Notes: generated by a model from the sequence alone, not told the origin. Positions 10,701 through 22,140 are shown, counted from the stretch's first letter. The stretch: DNA of 64,000 bases from Nephrocerus scutellatus (GCA_947095585.1 OX352761.1:129920277-129984276), one strand, 5' to 3'. Made by a program: numbers and translations.

Positions 10701-10778
10701 TTAAGGTTTATTTTAGCATTTAAATGTTATATACACAAACTATACATCGGAATACTAAAATAGTCTGGAATAAGCTTT

Positions 10779-11722
10779 TTAAGTTGTCATTTTCAATCTT
10801 CCAGGAAATAAGCTGGGAAACCAATAACTCGCTTCAGTGTCTTGCATATCTATCCAACAAAGCCCCTCGCCAACAACTTTGTCAATGGCTTGTTTTGCCC
10901 GGAATTCTGTCCATCTATACTTTGAAGATTTTGAAAAGATGACTACATTCTTGCGGTCAACTAGAGCTCACATTCAATCTTACCGCAATTGATTAATAAG
11001 CAAAGTTAGAGTTATGCATCCCTGCTCTGTGTTCGAAGCAGCTGTTAAGACTGCAGTCTCGTCTAAACTCAATTCGCTTGGTATCGATTGGACCATGTAT
11101 TTATCTCTTCCGACTTTATGTACTCTAAATCTTATATGGAAATTTAAATTATTTTTATCAAAATAGGCAGAAATTTTTAAAAGTTCATTTACCCATTCCC
11201 GAAAATGTCCAATTTCTTTGCTGCCATTAGGATATCTTCATTTGTTATCTCGAGGTGCAGTGAGCTTTGTCCTCTAGCAGATATCAAGCGTTTTCTTAGT
11301 TCGCCAAGCTCCATGAGTCCACCTGATGTTGGTGTAATTATCTCTGAATTATTAAAAACAAATTTAATATAATTTTTTTCACCTGTATTGTGATTCGCTG
11401 CAATACACGCTTCCACCACCTGCACACCAAGTTCGTAGTAGTAATCTCCCATACCCAAGACACTCCAAAAGCCTTTACCCGTAGCGAGTGGATCAACACC
11501 AATCACTGCGCACATTTCCTGAAATTGTCGACGAAATTGCGAGTTTTTGCGGATGTCGGTTTTGTGATTCATTGCGAATTCTTCGAGTTTTACACGAAAA
11601 ACCTCCATCTGTTTAGTCATTTGTTCCAACTGAGATTCCTGCAAGTCGTCACCTTTGTCCTTATATTTTTCAGCCTCTAGCTGCTGTTGCTGAATTGCTC
11701 CTAGACCAGCTCTACGTCGCAT
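10779..11722 (-). CDS. lsn: Vps22/SNF8, ESCRT-II subunit, 4 exons, 250 aa
   Basis: Coding exons are 11722-11383, 11322-11193, 11130-10984 and 10914-10779, giving 250 aa (human SNF8 is 258). The N-terminal MRRRAGLGAI and the coiled-coil hairpin are followed by the family core IGVDPLATGKGFWSVLGMGD and YYELGVQVVEAC. Two winged-helix domains follow; the second holds YMVQSIPSELSLD and the end reads ASYWFPSLF. Vps22 assembles with Vps36 and two Vps25 copies in ESCRT-II, which sorts ubiquitinated cargo into multivesicular endosomes. The Drosophila gene is called larsen. Intron 1 (11323-11382) is 60 nt with no stop, so the reading frame runs through it. The gene is tail-to-tail with the SCLT1-like gene, 78 bp between stop codons. 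Confidence 0.94.
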
Positions 11723-14268
11723 TTTACAAGACTAATATTTTATTTAATTTTCATTAGAAGTTCTTTTGCAAATTAATTTTTAAAACATCTACAGCTACAA
11801 GTGCAGGAACAAGTTACAAACGAACCAGAAAAAACAACAAATAAAGAACATAATGTTTTGTCTTTTGTGGATGACATGTGAGAACTTGACAACCGACGAA
11901 CGTACGACTACATAATTCACATAAAAATTATTCCGTCGTCGGTAAGTTGGGCACCTTAATTACGTGCCTAAAAGTATGTTGTCATTTTGTACACAAGCTT
12001 GAAATTTGTTTGTGTTGTAGAAAAGTGATGTGAGGTGGTGTTTGTTGTCCATTTTTATTGAAATTTTTGATAACTCACTCACTCACGCTAGTTTTCATTA
12101 AATACCAATAACAAAAGCACAGATCACAAAATAGTGCTCATTATGGTATAAAACTACTACTCAAAGTTTGAGCGTGATCGGTTGAAGTGTCAATCCATAG
12201 GGAACATACATATATACACTCATACACACAAAGTTTAATTTTTATATATATAGATTTTTGCCTAGCTGCCTTTAGACGATTTTTTTCCAGAGGATTATTA
12301 CACTTTCACAACAGATAAATTGCAATAGCGATGGTTTTTTGTGTTAATCTATGGCATTGTTAGTGTTTATTTTTTATTTCGGAGTAATCGGAGAGATAAT
12401 TTAACTGCGTTTTTTAACACATTTTCCGAGAAATCTTTGTTCTCGGAGTCGTTTTTTACGCTCCAATAATCTCGGATATGATCTTTTTACTCTGAAAAAA
12501 TATACAGAACATTTTTTGACAGCTGTAGTTGTTTGCTTCTTTAAACATGGGACATGTCGACTACTATGGAGCATTTATGTGAAAAATAAAATTTTCTCTG
12601 ATACTAAAATCAACACAGCAGATAATTTTTTTGATCTGATTTTTGATTTATCGGATTTCGGCTTTCAAGCGAACATACTTGATCTGTTGGCAAATAATTA
12701 CAACTCTCTGGTTTATCATCTAATGTCGTTTTTTTTATTGTAAATGAATGATTTATAAAAAAATTTAGCAAATATCAGTTTAAAATATTAATTTTAATTT
12801 TTTAAGTTTTCATCTTATAACTTTTATATGATAACACGCACAATGTGTGATTCTATTAATAACATAAAAATGCAAATGTCAAAGTTTTGATTTTTTTGTT
12901 TTTGTGTGGTTAAGGTAATACTAAATTATACATATACTATAATATAAAAATATTAAATCAAATTTCTCAGATTTTTTGCTATTTTCTCTTGGTTTCTAAA
13001 GAAACGCTAATTTCATAAGAAGAATTACTTGTGCTTTTGCAATTACATGCATATTGAGTTTAATAGTAAACTGGATGAGAAGATAAAATGGATGAACACT
13101 TATTTTGCAACTTTTGGGGTTTCTTTAAACTTGTTCGTTTGTTGTATTAGAATGGTGCTGGCAGCATTACATCGGCACCGACGGGGTACATTTTTTTATT
13201 TTTATAGTGTACACACGCACCCTTATAGTGCTTAGCAAAGCGTGGGCGTTCGAAAATTAAGGAGAGCAAAAGGTGAGATGTTTATGCACATGTGGCTTGA
13301 ATGATTGTACATCATACAAATGCGGAAACACAGAGTAGGGCAATTAAATATATGCATGTCTCGTCATATTGTATTATAGTGTAAACATGCATGTGTTTTG
13401 AAAATCCAAAAACTTGGAATCTCATCTAACCGTATGACATCCATGCAAGATGCTCATGCAAATTTGACAGTAGATGGTGATGTTTGTTAAAGATCATTTT
13501 TCGTTTGTAATCGAAGTAAATATCCAAAATCTAATTTGTTGGAGATGTAATCGATTTGTACATATGTGTGGCAAATTAATGAAATTTAACAAATTAATAC
13601 AGACCCGTTCACAAAAAAATTATATATTAAAAGGATGAAATAAGAGCATGTATGAGATGTGGTGGGTAATTTGAATGACAAATCGGTAAGCTTAACTTTC
13701 AAAGAGGTTTTAACAATCATTCAACAAGAACCATGAAAGCAATAACTAAATGAAGAGTGAGGCATACATGATGTATGAAAATTAAAAAAAAAGAATATGA
13801 ATCGAAACGAAGGATGCGAAATGCACCATCTGAAGTTATGCTGCTCATCGTGTGAACGTGAAGCAGCCATTGAATGTTTTGGAATGTAAACAAGTTTTCT
13901 AAATTATTTTATTGTAGCTTGTAGCATTAGATTATTTGAAGTGGAAACAACAGGTAATACTTTCTTTATATTGCCAAATGTAAATATCGTTTCTTTTTCT
14001 CGATGTGTGAGCCACCATGGGAAATGTTGTTGAACTACAAGGCAATCCAATTTTAATTGCTGCGTTCGAAATCGTCTATTCAACTTCTTTTTCACGTTGA
14101 CTCTTCTGGGTTGAGGATGTGTTCCGGATCTAGATTTTATCTTTGCTTCTTTTTTGTTTTTGGCGTTTCCTGAATATATATTGAAGCACGTGTACTCACA
14201 ATAGTTTAAAATTAAATAATAATTTCAGAGAAACTGGTAAGCATAAGGTGTTTTTGTAGTAATTTCTA
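11723..14268. other. Intergenic, no gene supported
   Basis: The first 150 bp upstream of Vps22 should hold its promoter. A CGTCG|GTAAGT donor-like sequence at about 11935-11945 could end a non-coding plus-strand exon, but no matching coding sequence follows. The segment at 13185-13345 is a dispersed repeat also present near 59.5 and 63.55 kb. Otherwise AT-rich, no protein-like frame. Confidence 0.4.
13185..13345. repeat. Dispersed repeat, copy 1 of 3
   Basis: Shares a string of blocks with 59505-59670, in order: GTGTACACACGC, TGCTTAGCAAAGCGTGGGCG, GAAAATT, ATGC.CA.GTG.CTTAAATGA and CATACAAATGC. The last part also occurs at 63552-63603. No ends or coding capacity were identified. Confidence 0.55.
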
Positions 14269-14414
14269 AGAGCGCTATCACAGTGGAAAAACGGAATACT
14301 TGAGACTTAGAAGATTGTGTGGGTTTTCGTTTTAACAAAAAAAAAACACATTTTTGCTTATGTTGGAAATCTATAACGCGGCAATAGTATTTAATTTTTC
14401 CATTGTAAGAGCTG
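14269..14414. mobile_element. MITE of the GTGCTCT family, third copy
   Basis: Begins GAGCGCTATCACAGTGGAAA and ends, read in reverse, GGCAGCTCTTACAATGGAAA. It shares the internal GTTTTAACAAAAAAAA and TATGTTGGAAATC blocks with the copies at 1870 and 4418. Both ends are kept, about 146 bp. Confidence 0.65.
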
Positions 14415-14609
14415 CCTTAAAAAAATCTAACGAGGTAGAATGAATGTGTTTTTATAATGATGATACCAACTTTGGCCATGCACCATTCGGAGCTCAGCAA
14501 TGCGCCATGTCGACCAGGCTAACTGAATCGATAACACTTCTGCCTTCCTCGTGTTCATTTTATTTTATACATGTTATTGGTCATAAATATTTGGTTAATT
14601 TCGTGCATT

Positions 14610-15386
14610 TCTAGATTATCTAAAATGTATATCGCTGTAAACCGCTGAATTTCTTACATCGCACTAAAGCAGGTGGATCGCTCCAAAGAAGGATTTTGTT
14701 CTGCAAGATGGTAAGTACAGTTTAGTTTTACAATTTTTTCTCACTACGCAAATTGATGAACTTGCTTCGAGCACTGGGTTATGAAACCTTTCATGATTAC
14801 ATATTTTGACATTCTTTCTGAAAATATTTTTATGCGTAGCACCGATTTACTGACTATAACTTCTAGCAGTAACTATTTTGTTTTAAATTTGTGTTGCTTC
14901 AGATTCTAAACTGGAATGAGAAGTGCATTTAATAACCTTTGAGGAAATGTGGCTCGTGTTCGTATTGAACAACCCATGATATTGGTTCACTCTAGCGATC
15001 AAAAGGTAGGTCATTTTTTTTTAATAGTTCTCTGTATTTTATGTAATCTCCACAAAGCAAATTAAAATATCCAAAAGTTCTATATTATGGAAATAATTAT
15101 GTATTATTTTTTATTGTGTACTTTGGAAAGATTAAAATAAGTTTTATGGGTGAGGTGGACTCCCAGTTTAATGGAGCCATACTCAATAAAACATTAGACA
15201 TTCATTTACGGCTGGAAACTTTGAAATTAATTAACTAATCCAATCTCTTTTTCTATTTCTTACAGATTTAAAAGAGGTATGCATCTTGAGGGTTGTTAAA
15301 AACTATTAAAACCCGATTTGAATAGGACTGTTTTACGCAAAACAGCGCGTCCAGCAATAGCTGCATGGGAAAAGGTGCAACATTAA
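14610..15386 (+). pseudogene. Ribosomal protein L10 pseudogene, intron-bearing
   Basis: The 14903-15005 segment reads TGMRSAFNNL*GNVARVRIE and then QPMILVHSSDQK, matching the RpL10 core TGMRGAFGKPQGTVARVRIG..QPI. It has two in-frame stops. At 15348-15386 the frame ARPAIAAWEKVQH matches the family C-terminus GPIAAWEKAQRD. The coding pieces are flanked by splice-like signals (TTGCTTCAG before, GTAGGT after), and an ATGGTAAGT at 14708 resembles a first exon ending at the start codon. Retained introns point to a DNA-level duplication, not a processed copy. Most of the N-terminal coding region and the middle exon are gone. It cannot make L10. Confidence 0.72.
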
Positions 15387-16019
15387 ATTTATTGTTATAT
15401 AGTTAGATGGAAAAATAACAAGTTATGTGATCAATAAAATTCTTTTGTTCAATAGAAATATATTGTAAAATAATTTAGTATAACTTGGGCATTGCTCGCA
15501 CGTGGGGTTTTTATACGTACCATAGTCCCACCCACATTAAAAGCTGCCACGTGAACACAATAAACCAAAGTACTGACTTTGGTTTTATATTATGCCTCTT
15601 TCTATTTACTCAAAACTTACCAGAAACCAAATCGACGGGTAGGCTGTCAACGTAACGTTTTGGTGGGTTTCGTAGTGAATATGCTTTGCGGTGCCGTAAA
15701 ATAACGCAATACATTAATTTTTTTTTTGCACGCCATCTATTTCGGATTTCGGTATCGAGAAAAGTTCCGTCGACAAAAAGAAGGCGGACATTTTTTCGAT
15801 TGACAATTGACATATTTTTGCCCACACCAGTGTGGCTTCATCCCAACCTAACAAGCAACTGATAAGATCTTTACTCTTAGGCAAGTGATTAGTGATGGAA
15901 ATATGTCTAAGAGTTCCAAAACTCACTAGTCACTACACCATATGTTAATAGACTCCAAAGCCACCTATAGCCAGAGTATAAATTTATAAAGCCATTGGAG
16001 AAAATGACACTATTATGTA
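15387..16019. other. Repeat-derived spacer with no gene
   Basis: The block at about 15735-15815 (ATCTATTTCGG..ATCGAGAAAAG.TCCG and AAAAAGAAGGCGGACATTTTT) recurs in the same orientation at about 37648-37710, just upstream of another RTE fragment. It is therefore likely part of, or linked to, that transposon family. The minus-strand frames here are short and not recognisable. Confidence 0.45.
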
Positions 16020-16870
16020 GGCTGGCCATGACCAATGTTATAAACGAAGTAAAAATCCGGATCACTATCAAGCTCATTCAACATCTATAACGGGCTCCGA
16101 CAAGGGGATGGACTGTCCCGCGTTCTTCAACCTGATGTTGGAGAAAATGACCCGAGACTCTGATGTAACGGCGAGAGGAACAATCTCAATTGGATGAAGA
16201 AGATTATGATATCGTCGATATAAACCAAAGAGCTTGTACAGCTCGAGCAGGCGGCACGAAATCTGTGGCTGCACATAAATAAAAGCAAAATAAGTACTTT
16301 TGTGATTAGTCCCTCAATTAAGACAGTGGAATTAGAATTCGAAGTTGTACAATCCCTTTAACTATCTCTGATCAATTGTAGCAGCATGGAAATACGCGCA
16401 GTGTTGCATAGTCTGTCAAGACTTTCCAAATCCGGCATTTTAACCATGACATTAAAGCTGCTGGTGTATAACACAATGGTTACATTTGGAACTGAGACTT
16501 GTATCATAGCAAAAAGCATTCTGAAGTCCTAGTCGCGTTCGAGGGGAAAGGCTTACGGAGAATTGTTGGGCCCTTATATGAGGCAGAACGATTCCGGAAA
16601 CCCTATAATGATGAGATAAATGAGCGTTACCGCGTTGTGAACATCGTGAAGAGAATTAATCTTGGTATGCTACGTAGGTTAGCTCACATGAGAGAAGAGT
16701 ATCCTGATCGGAAAGGCCTTCGCGGTAGAATTTATGAGACATAACAGCGAGGCCGGCCAAGCGTACGCTGGAAGGATGACATTGACCATGACGCCCAGAG
16801 TTTAGGGATACAAAACTAGACATCGGCTTGAAATCGTTGGAGAGATTTTTAGCGCTAGGCTAGGACCCGA
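16020..16870 (+). mobile_element. RTE-like LINE fragment, RT and C-terminal region (copy 1)
   Basis: Broken frames encode the RT signature region NGLRQGDGL and, at 16499-16744, the C-terminal segment AFEGKGLRRIVGPLYEAERF followed by YNDEINERYR and RLAHMREEYPDRKGL. These are typical of RTE-type ORF proteins, and the same blocks recur at 38.4-38.8 kb and 51.7-52.4 kb. Frameshifts and stops make it inactive. The 3' end is followed by a short TGATGA-like run, as in the other copies. Confidence 0.75.
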
Positions 16871-18080
16871 CCTTTTTTTGTGATGTCAACAATGATGAAA
16901 TGAAAAAGCCAGGTGAGTGCAAAACTTACCAGACATAAGAATTGTACCCAGATCAAGGGATAATTTTCCCATTGTAAATAGTAACATTAGCAGAGGAAGT
17001 GAAGTATTTTTAAGCGACGGCGAGTATGTGGTCATTCCAACGTGCCTTCTCGATAACTCAAATACCGAGAATTGCGATTTCTGGTTCCACAAATCATATC
17101 ATGCCATTCGTGTTGCTTAGAACGATTGGGTTTAAGTGGATAAAAGTCATAGAATTTTCAATCGTTAATGAAACTACAAAATTCATTGGTAATCAAATAA
17201 ACATCACACAATGTAGACGGGCTATTTCCTCGTTAGGGTACAATATTTGGAGGATTGGAATTGTTTTACTAGACTCAACTGCTTTCAGGGTGGCTGCTTA
17301 CTTTAAAAGTATTACACATTGGTAAAATGGAGAATAACGAAGATGTTATCGCAATTGACCGACAGGAGGAATGTGGTAACATGGTTCGGCTTTTTTAATC
17401 ACACCAATGAATAACCACTGGTTTCCTTTTTTGCTAGCACTGCATACCATGAAAAGATATGGCCGCCTCAATAATAGTCCTTCAAGTAGTCCGTTCACCG
17501 ATATTTGCATGGTTTTACATCCCGTTGCAGTGTCATTGTATATATTGAGCTGTTAGTGCCGAAGACTTGCGATCTCGAGCTTCAATTTAGAATAAAATAA
17601 ATGTTCGGTATTATGTCCGTTGCTTATGTTTTGGGACAGCTTCGATAGCCTCAAAATGAAATCAGCTCTGAATCGGGAGGGGCAAACTTTCAACCGAATG
17701 CCGGTACTGAAGAAGAAGAGGTCCGTAGAATTTTGCTAAATGCACTTGTGACAATTTTTGCTCTTTTTCTTCTTTCACACATTTACCGTCTACTTCTACA
17801 CAAATTCTGAGACTAAAAAACTTTAAAAGCTAATTTTGCTCACTATCTTTCACTAATGTTGTGCTTTAACATTTTAATTGCATCCAAAAGTAACTGATAA
17901 GAGATTACATTGATCACTTGTTTCATACCAATCCCATTTTACAAGGTTCTACAAAGAATATCAAGTGGATTCTTCAGAAAAACATGTCGCATGTTCAAGT
18001 GGCTTTTGCAGAAAACACAGTTCCATGTACAATGAATATATATATTTTTTTTATAAAATGATTGAAAGCAAAAATTCAGA
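16871..18080. other. Intergenic, nothing recognised
   Basis: Several frames of 60-100 codons occur on both strands, but none resembles a family I know and they overlap one another. The last few hundred bases should include the distal promoter of the gene at 18186. Confidence 0.35.
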
Positions 18081-18087
18081 ATTTTCG

Positions 18088-18096
18088 TATAAAAAG
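18088..18096 (+). promoter_or_regulatory. TATA box TATAAAAAG
   Basis: A good TATA box 98 bp upstream of the ATG at 18186. An initiator-like TTCAGAATAC follows about 20-25 bp downstream, close to the expected spacing. Strong TATA promoters are common in genes for abundant, stage- or tissue-specific secreted proteins. Confidence 0.65.
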
Positions 18097-18185
18097 GACC
18101 TGCAACTATTCAGAATACAAGTTGGAATAGTTGTAATTTGAATTTTAACGCTATTACATTTTAACTCTATTAAACTATATTAAAA

Positions 18186-18548
18186 ATGAAAGCCATCGGT
18201 AAGGAGACTATAAAAATAATATTTCAATTTTATTAAATTTAGTTTTACTAACTTCCAGTCATATCAGCCGCCATTATTTTATTGGGTTTCATTTGTACCA
18301 CAACATCGTTGGGAACTTGGGCTGATGAGAATGGCCAACCAGGTTGTAAAACCGATGCCGAGTTGGAGACCAAAGTTTTTCGCAATTTCTGGGATCCAAC
18401 CGTTTACTGGGAGTGTGAAGAATTGAACCAAGCTGCTAGCCGTGTAAAATGCCCTGATCAGACTGCCTTTCTTGATAGCGTCAAAAAATGCGTCGGTTGG
18501 AATGATTGGGTGTGGGAAGAACTTGTTCAACCACTGAGTTCGCCATAG
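18186..18548 (+). CDS. Small secreted protein, chitin-binding-like Cys pattern, 100 aa
   Basis: Exon 1 is only 13 nt (18186-18198, MKAI plus one base) and exon 2 is 18259-18548; the intron is 60 nt and GT-AG. Residues 1-23 form a signal peptide (MKAIVISAAIILLGFICTTT then SLG). The mature part is about 77 aa with four cysteines in the contexts PGCKTD, VYWECEE, VKCPDQTAF and KKCVGWNDWVW. The FRNFWDPTVYWECEE segment and CP...F.....C..W spacing resemble insect CBM14/peritrophin-like proteins, but with fewer cysteines than the classic six. A role in peritrophic matrix or cuticle is plausible but unproven. A TATA box upstream and AATAAA at 18618-18623 complete a compact gene. Confidence 0.8.
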
Positions 18549-18617
18549 CATTTTCTATAGAATAGTGATAGTGGCAACGACTCCATTGATTGCGGAATAT
18601 AAAAAACTATTTTATCC

Positions 18618-18623
18618 AATAAA
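18618..18623 (+). promoter_or_regulatory. Polyadenylation signal AATAAA
   Basis: A canonical hexamer 70 bp after the stop codon of the small secreted protein gene, at a normal distance for a short 3' untranslated region. Confidence 0.6.
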
Positions 18624-18649
18624 TTCTAAAATATAGCAGCAAATTAATT

Positions 18650-19424
18650 TGAAATGGTTGTTTTCGATGTATATTACTACCTCGGACTTGTAGAGTCTAC
18701 AAGTAAACTGATCCTTATTTCTATGGTTGTTGGGCTTCAGCTTTGGATTAAGCTAGCACAAATAAAAACTAAAACAGCTCAGGAAATTATAGAAGTTTTT
18801 AAAGTAGTATTCCGGTCCGTTATATAGAAAGACACCTTTAAAATTTTTGGGATTCTCCCCATCCCAGTTGTTAACGTCCAGAAATTTGAGAACAAAAATT
18901 CCATCTTACTGAAAAGTTACAACCGAAAGTAAATAATCAAAGTATTATTATGTCGAAGTTGAATTTTAAACAAAACCAGCAAGGTATCAACGCATGTTGA
19001 AAATGAAAATATACTGTTAAGGAAAGGCACAGTTTGGGTTCCGGCCAGGGTAATGAGGTGTTGCAATGATAACTCGTTTCTTGTTAAAGACGACAAAGAA
19101 GGTATTTATAGAAGAAACAGAGTATTTTTAAGAAAGACTGTTAATTTTTAAGGGCAAGCATAAGTTGTAATAATGTTAAAAATCAAGTTGGAGCATCAGA
19201 TAACTCTTAGGAAGAAAATAAAAAAACCATTCATGCTCCAAATGTAACAAAAAATCGTAATCTTGTAAACAAGGCAAATAATAAGACAGATTAATAAAAA
19301 GTCACTGAAAAACCATGTTATCTCGAAGATTATGAATTAGAAAATGAATAAAAAAAAGAAGAGTGTAATTTTGTTAGATCGTAAAAACCTCATGTAAAAT
19401 TGTATTAAGATTGATGGATTTTCT
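18650..19424. other. AT-rich spacer, no gene seen
   Basis: No protein-like frame, tRNA or repeat unit could be supported in this stretch. Confidence 0.4.
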
Positions 19425-19620
19425 TAGAGCGTGGCCAAACGATCATGGGAATGAAAGTCATGTCCAGCGAGATAGGTTTTTAGCGAGAAAGCTCGATTCC
19501 ACCGAAAGGGAACTTCAAAAATGATTTCGGCGAAAGCATGAACGTTCTATACGGCAAAAATCTTAGAGCGTGGCTACACAGGCGTTGGAATGAAAGTCAT
19601 TCCAATGAATGTTGTGCAAA
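19425..19620. repeat. GAGCGTGGCTACA-family repeat, two heads in tandem
   Basis: TAGAGCGTGGCCAAACGATC at 19425 and TAGAGCGTGGCTACACAGGC at 19564 lie in direct orientation. Each is followed by GGAATGAAAGTCAT. The stretch between them shares the GATTCCACCG and GCATGAA blocks with the copy at 32764-33000 in inverted orientation. It looks like a rearranged or dimeric MITE. Confidence 0.6.
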
Positions 19621-19624
19621 ATGT

Positions 19625-19857
19625 ACATTTAAGGCGTGCGAGACAAAGTAAGCGGGCCAACTATAGTTAAATTGAAGTTGTGGTTAGCCAGAAGAGATTG
19701 ACACTACGCGAATGTTATAGTTATTTTATAGTAACATTGGAAATGTTATCTTTAGCATTATAGTAACATTGAAAAATATACTACTTCTCTCGTCTGGCTA
19801 ACTACAATTTCAATTTAACACCCGTCCTGCTTATTTTTTCTCGCACGCCATAAATGT
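19625..19857. mobile_element. Near-palindromic foldback MITE, copy 1
   Basis: Left arm ACATTTAAGGCGTGCGAGAC runs on through AAATTGAAGTTGTGGTTAGC. The right arm is its imperfect reverse complement (GCTAACTACAATTTCAATTT...CTCGCACGCCATAAATGT). The two arms make up most of the 233-bp element, so a transcript would fold into a long hairpin. No coding sequence. Confidence 0.78.
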
Positions 19858-19876
19858 AACGCTTAATGCAAAATTT

Positions 19877-20081
19877 ACATTTGTGGCGTGCGAGACAATG
19901 TGACTATAGTTTAATTGAATAGAGAGAGACATTATACGAATGTTATAGTTATTTTATAGTAACATGGGAAATGTTATCTATAGCATTATGGAACATTGAA
20001 AAATATACTTCTCTCGTCTGGCTAACCACAATTGCTATTTAACAGCCGTCCTGCTCACTTTTTCTCGCACGCCATAAATGT
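19877..20081. mobile_element. Near-palindromic foldback MITE, copy 2
   Basis: A second copy of the element at 19625-19857 in the same orientation, starting only 19 bp after it. It keeps GGCGTGCGAGACAA at the left and TTTCTCGCACGCCATAAATG at the right, with an internal deletion in the left arm. Confidence 0.78.
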
Positions 20082-21249
20082 AAATCAAGCGTAACGCGGT
20101 CTCGCAATTTACGAGTATGTCCGTAGTGATGTTGCGTTTCATGTTTTGCCTCAATTCAGCCAACGTTCCAATCCGGAATTTAATTTCATATGACTCAGAG
20201 TAAAGGTGCAGGAGCGCAACATACACTACTGCTTTTTATACAGAAGCCCAAAATTAGACAATGCTTCAATTTAGAGCGAGTTTGATGCACTGTCTGATTC
20301 AATTTTAAGAATTGTCACAAAATAGGAGTATCGTAAAACTGAAATCCTTATTGCGGCGATTTCAATGAACACAATTCTGGGTGGCTTCGCAATTCTTGCC
20401 AGATAACACCTGAAGGAAGAGCATTACAAGGGTGCGGAACCCGTTTAAGCGTGCGCGAATTATAAAAAAAGCGTGAAACACAAACCACTCTGATTAAAAG
20501 TTAAATCAACTGAAGGTAGAAACTAGCGGGAAAATCATTAAAAAAACGTAAAAACATTCGAATATTTTCAACTGATGGTCCAAAGTCCAAACAAATCGTA
20601 AAACCATTTGAACATTTCCATCCGATAGTCAGTAAAGTAAAAATAGATAAAATAGATAGATAGAACCCTAATGTGTATGACCCAAATCATAACAATCTTG
20701 GACGAGCACTTTGCTGTCGGAAAAAAGTACGGATGCGATTGGTCTACTGTCCGTCCGTCTATTAACAAGTTATTAAAAATGAAGGAACGCGTACCCCTTC
20801 ATTATTAGAGTATAACAGAACGACTGCAGTTTATGAAAATGTCATTTCTAAAATCGCTTCGGAAAGATGAAATTGTTTCAAGGACTGTGTCCAGCAGGAT
20901 ACAAATAGTATATTTTACCAAACGAGCGAGGAAAGTGGAGAGTAGCACTTTTCTGCGAGTAATGTACGCTATTTTTCACACAAACAAACCCGGTTTTTCT
21001 GCTAAACCAGTTATTCGCAATGCAAAATTACTCTGGGAATGTGTGTTCGCTGTGACTGCAGCAAATAATAATAGTATTTTATATGTTAACTCACTAGTGT
21101 GTATAAGGGCTACTTTCGAAGCTAGGTTACAGTGTACAAAACAGTCACTTTCGTCTATGGGCGTGTGAAAAGTGTATAACCTTCATGGGGCACACTTTAT
21201 TTAACTTGACTATTTGTTATTAACGTGTGACCGTTCGGTTTTCAATTTT
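20082..21249. other. Intergenic, no gene supported
   Basis: A plus-strand frame of 111 codons at 20833-21168 has no recognisable motif and atypical composition. I treat it as chance. Confidence 0.35.
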
Positions 21250-22140
21250 TTCGGGATCTTTTTTAACCAAATTTCACACTTCCTAGAGGGCCGAAATTTT
21301 GTGCGCAGTTCAGTAATCTTGGAACACTTCTGAGCGCCGGGCCCGTGTGTAAAATGTAGTTTTTTCAACTTCCTTCTAGTCCTTTTAAATCAACTTTTGG
21401 ACGTCATACAGAGCTGAGCAGCTGTCTCACGGGCCATTTCTGGAATTCCGAGATTCGTTTGGTGTATGAAAGTTTGTTTTTCAACTAAGTATAAAAAAAA
21501 CTTCGTTTCCGACACACGCCACACAGTCCTTTTATTTTTACATTGCATTATTTGGTAATAAACAAATGATCTGTTTTGGAGGTGGGACCTATTCTAAAGA
21601 TTAAGCCATTTTCTACGCATCACACGCGGGATCTTAGAATGTTTCTGGGCACTGCGACGGTCAAAAAATTTCAGTTCTCTAGATTGTGAAAGGTGGTTAA
21701 AAAAGACCCAAATATAGTCGACCAAAGATTCAAAGATTAAGCCATTTTGCTCGCGACACCCGTCATACGCGGAATCTGTGTCCCTGGACACAGAGCTGCT
21801 CACAAAATTTCAGCTCTCTAGATTGTGTGAAAGGTGGTTAAAATTACCACAAAGAAGTCTACGCAGATCGGGGCCCATAATCCAAGCATCGCACGCGCCA
21901 CGCGAATTGTGACACGAGTCATACGCGAGTTATTATAAACACCCACTGTGGTTAAGCTACTCACAAAATTTCAATTCTCTATAGCACGTGTGGAAGGTGG
22001 CATAATTTACACGAATCACACGCGACACAAGAAGTGGCCCTCAACACAGAGGTAAAAAAAAATCAGCTCTCTATAGGTCGTTCGGAAAGTGGTTAAAAAT
22101 GACATCAACGAAGTCGAAAAGACCGACAGACAGGAAAAGA
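21250..22140. repeat. Degenerate tandem repeat block with an inverted member
   Basis: The motif CACAAAATTTCAGCTCTCTA followed by GATTGTGTGAAAGGTGGTTA recurs four times between about 21650 and 22095, spaced roughly 110-150 bp. Each is preceded by a CGCGACAC or CATACGCG-type segment. An inverted version (AAATTTCACACTTCCTAGAG followed by GGCCGAAATTTTGTG) occurs at about 21270-21305. No coding capacity; an old satellite-like array or a decayed element. Confidence 0.55.

Noticed and set aside
10724..10942. Plus-strand 72-codon frame after the SCLT1-like gene
   Set aside because: It is the antisense of Vps22 exon 4, which matches the SNF8 C-terminus.
15600..15830. Similarity between frames ending LPVDLVSGKF (15.6 kb) and [10 protein letters not shown] (28.74 kb)
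   Set aside because: Only about ten residues match, with no wider alignment I can support. It may be shared transposon debris but I cannot call it.
20833..21168. 111-codon plus-strand frame
   Set aside because: No motif, no splice or promoter context, and it lies in a repeat-rich interval.
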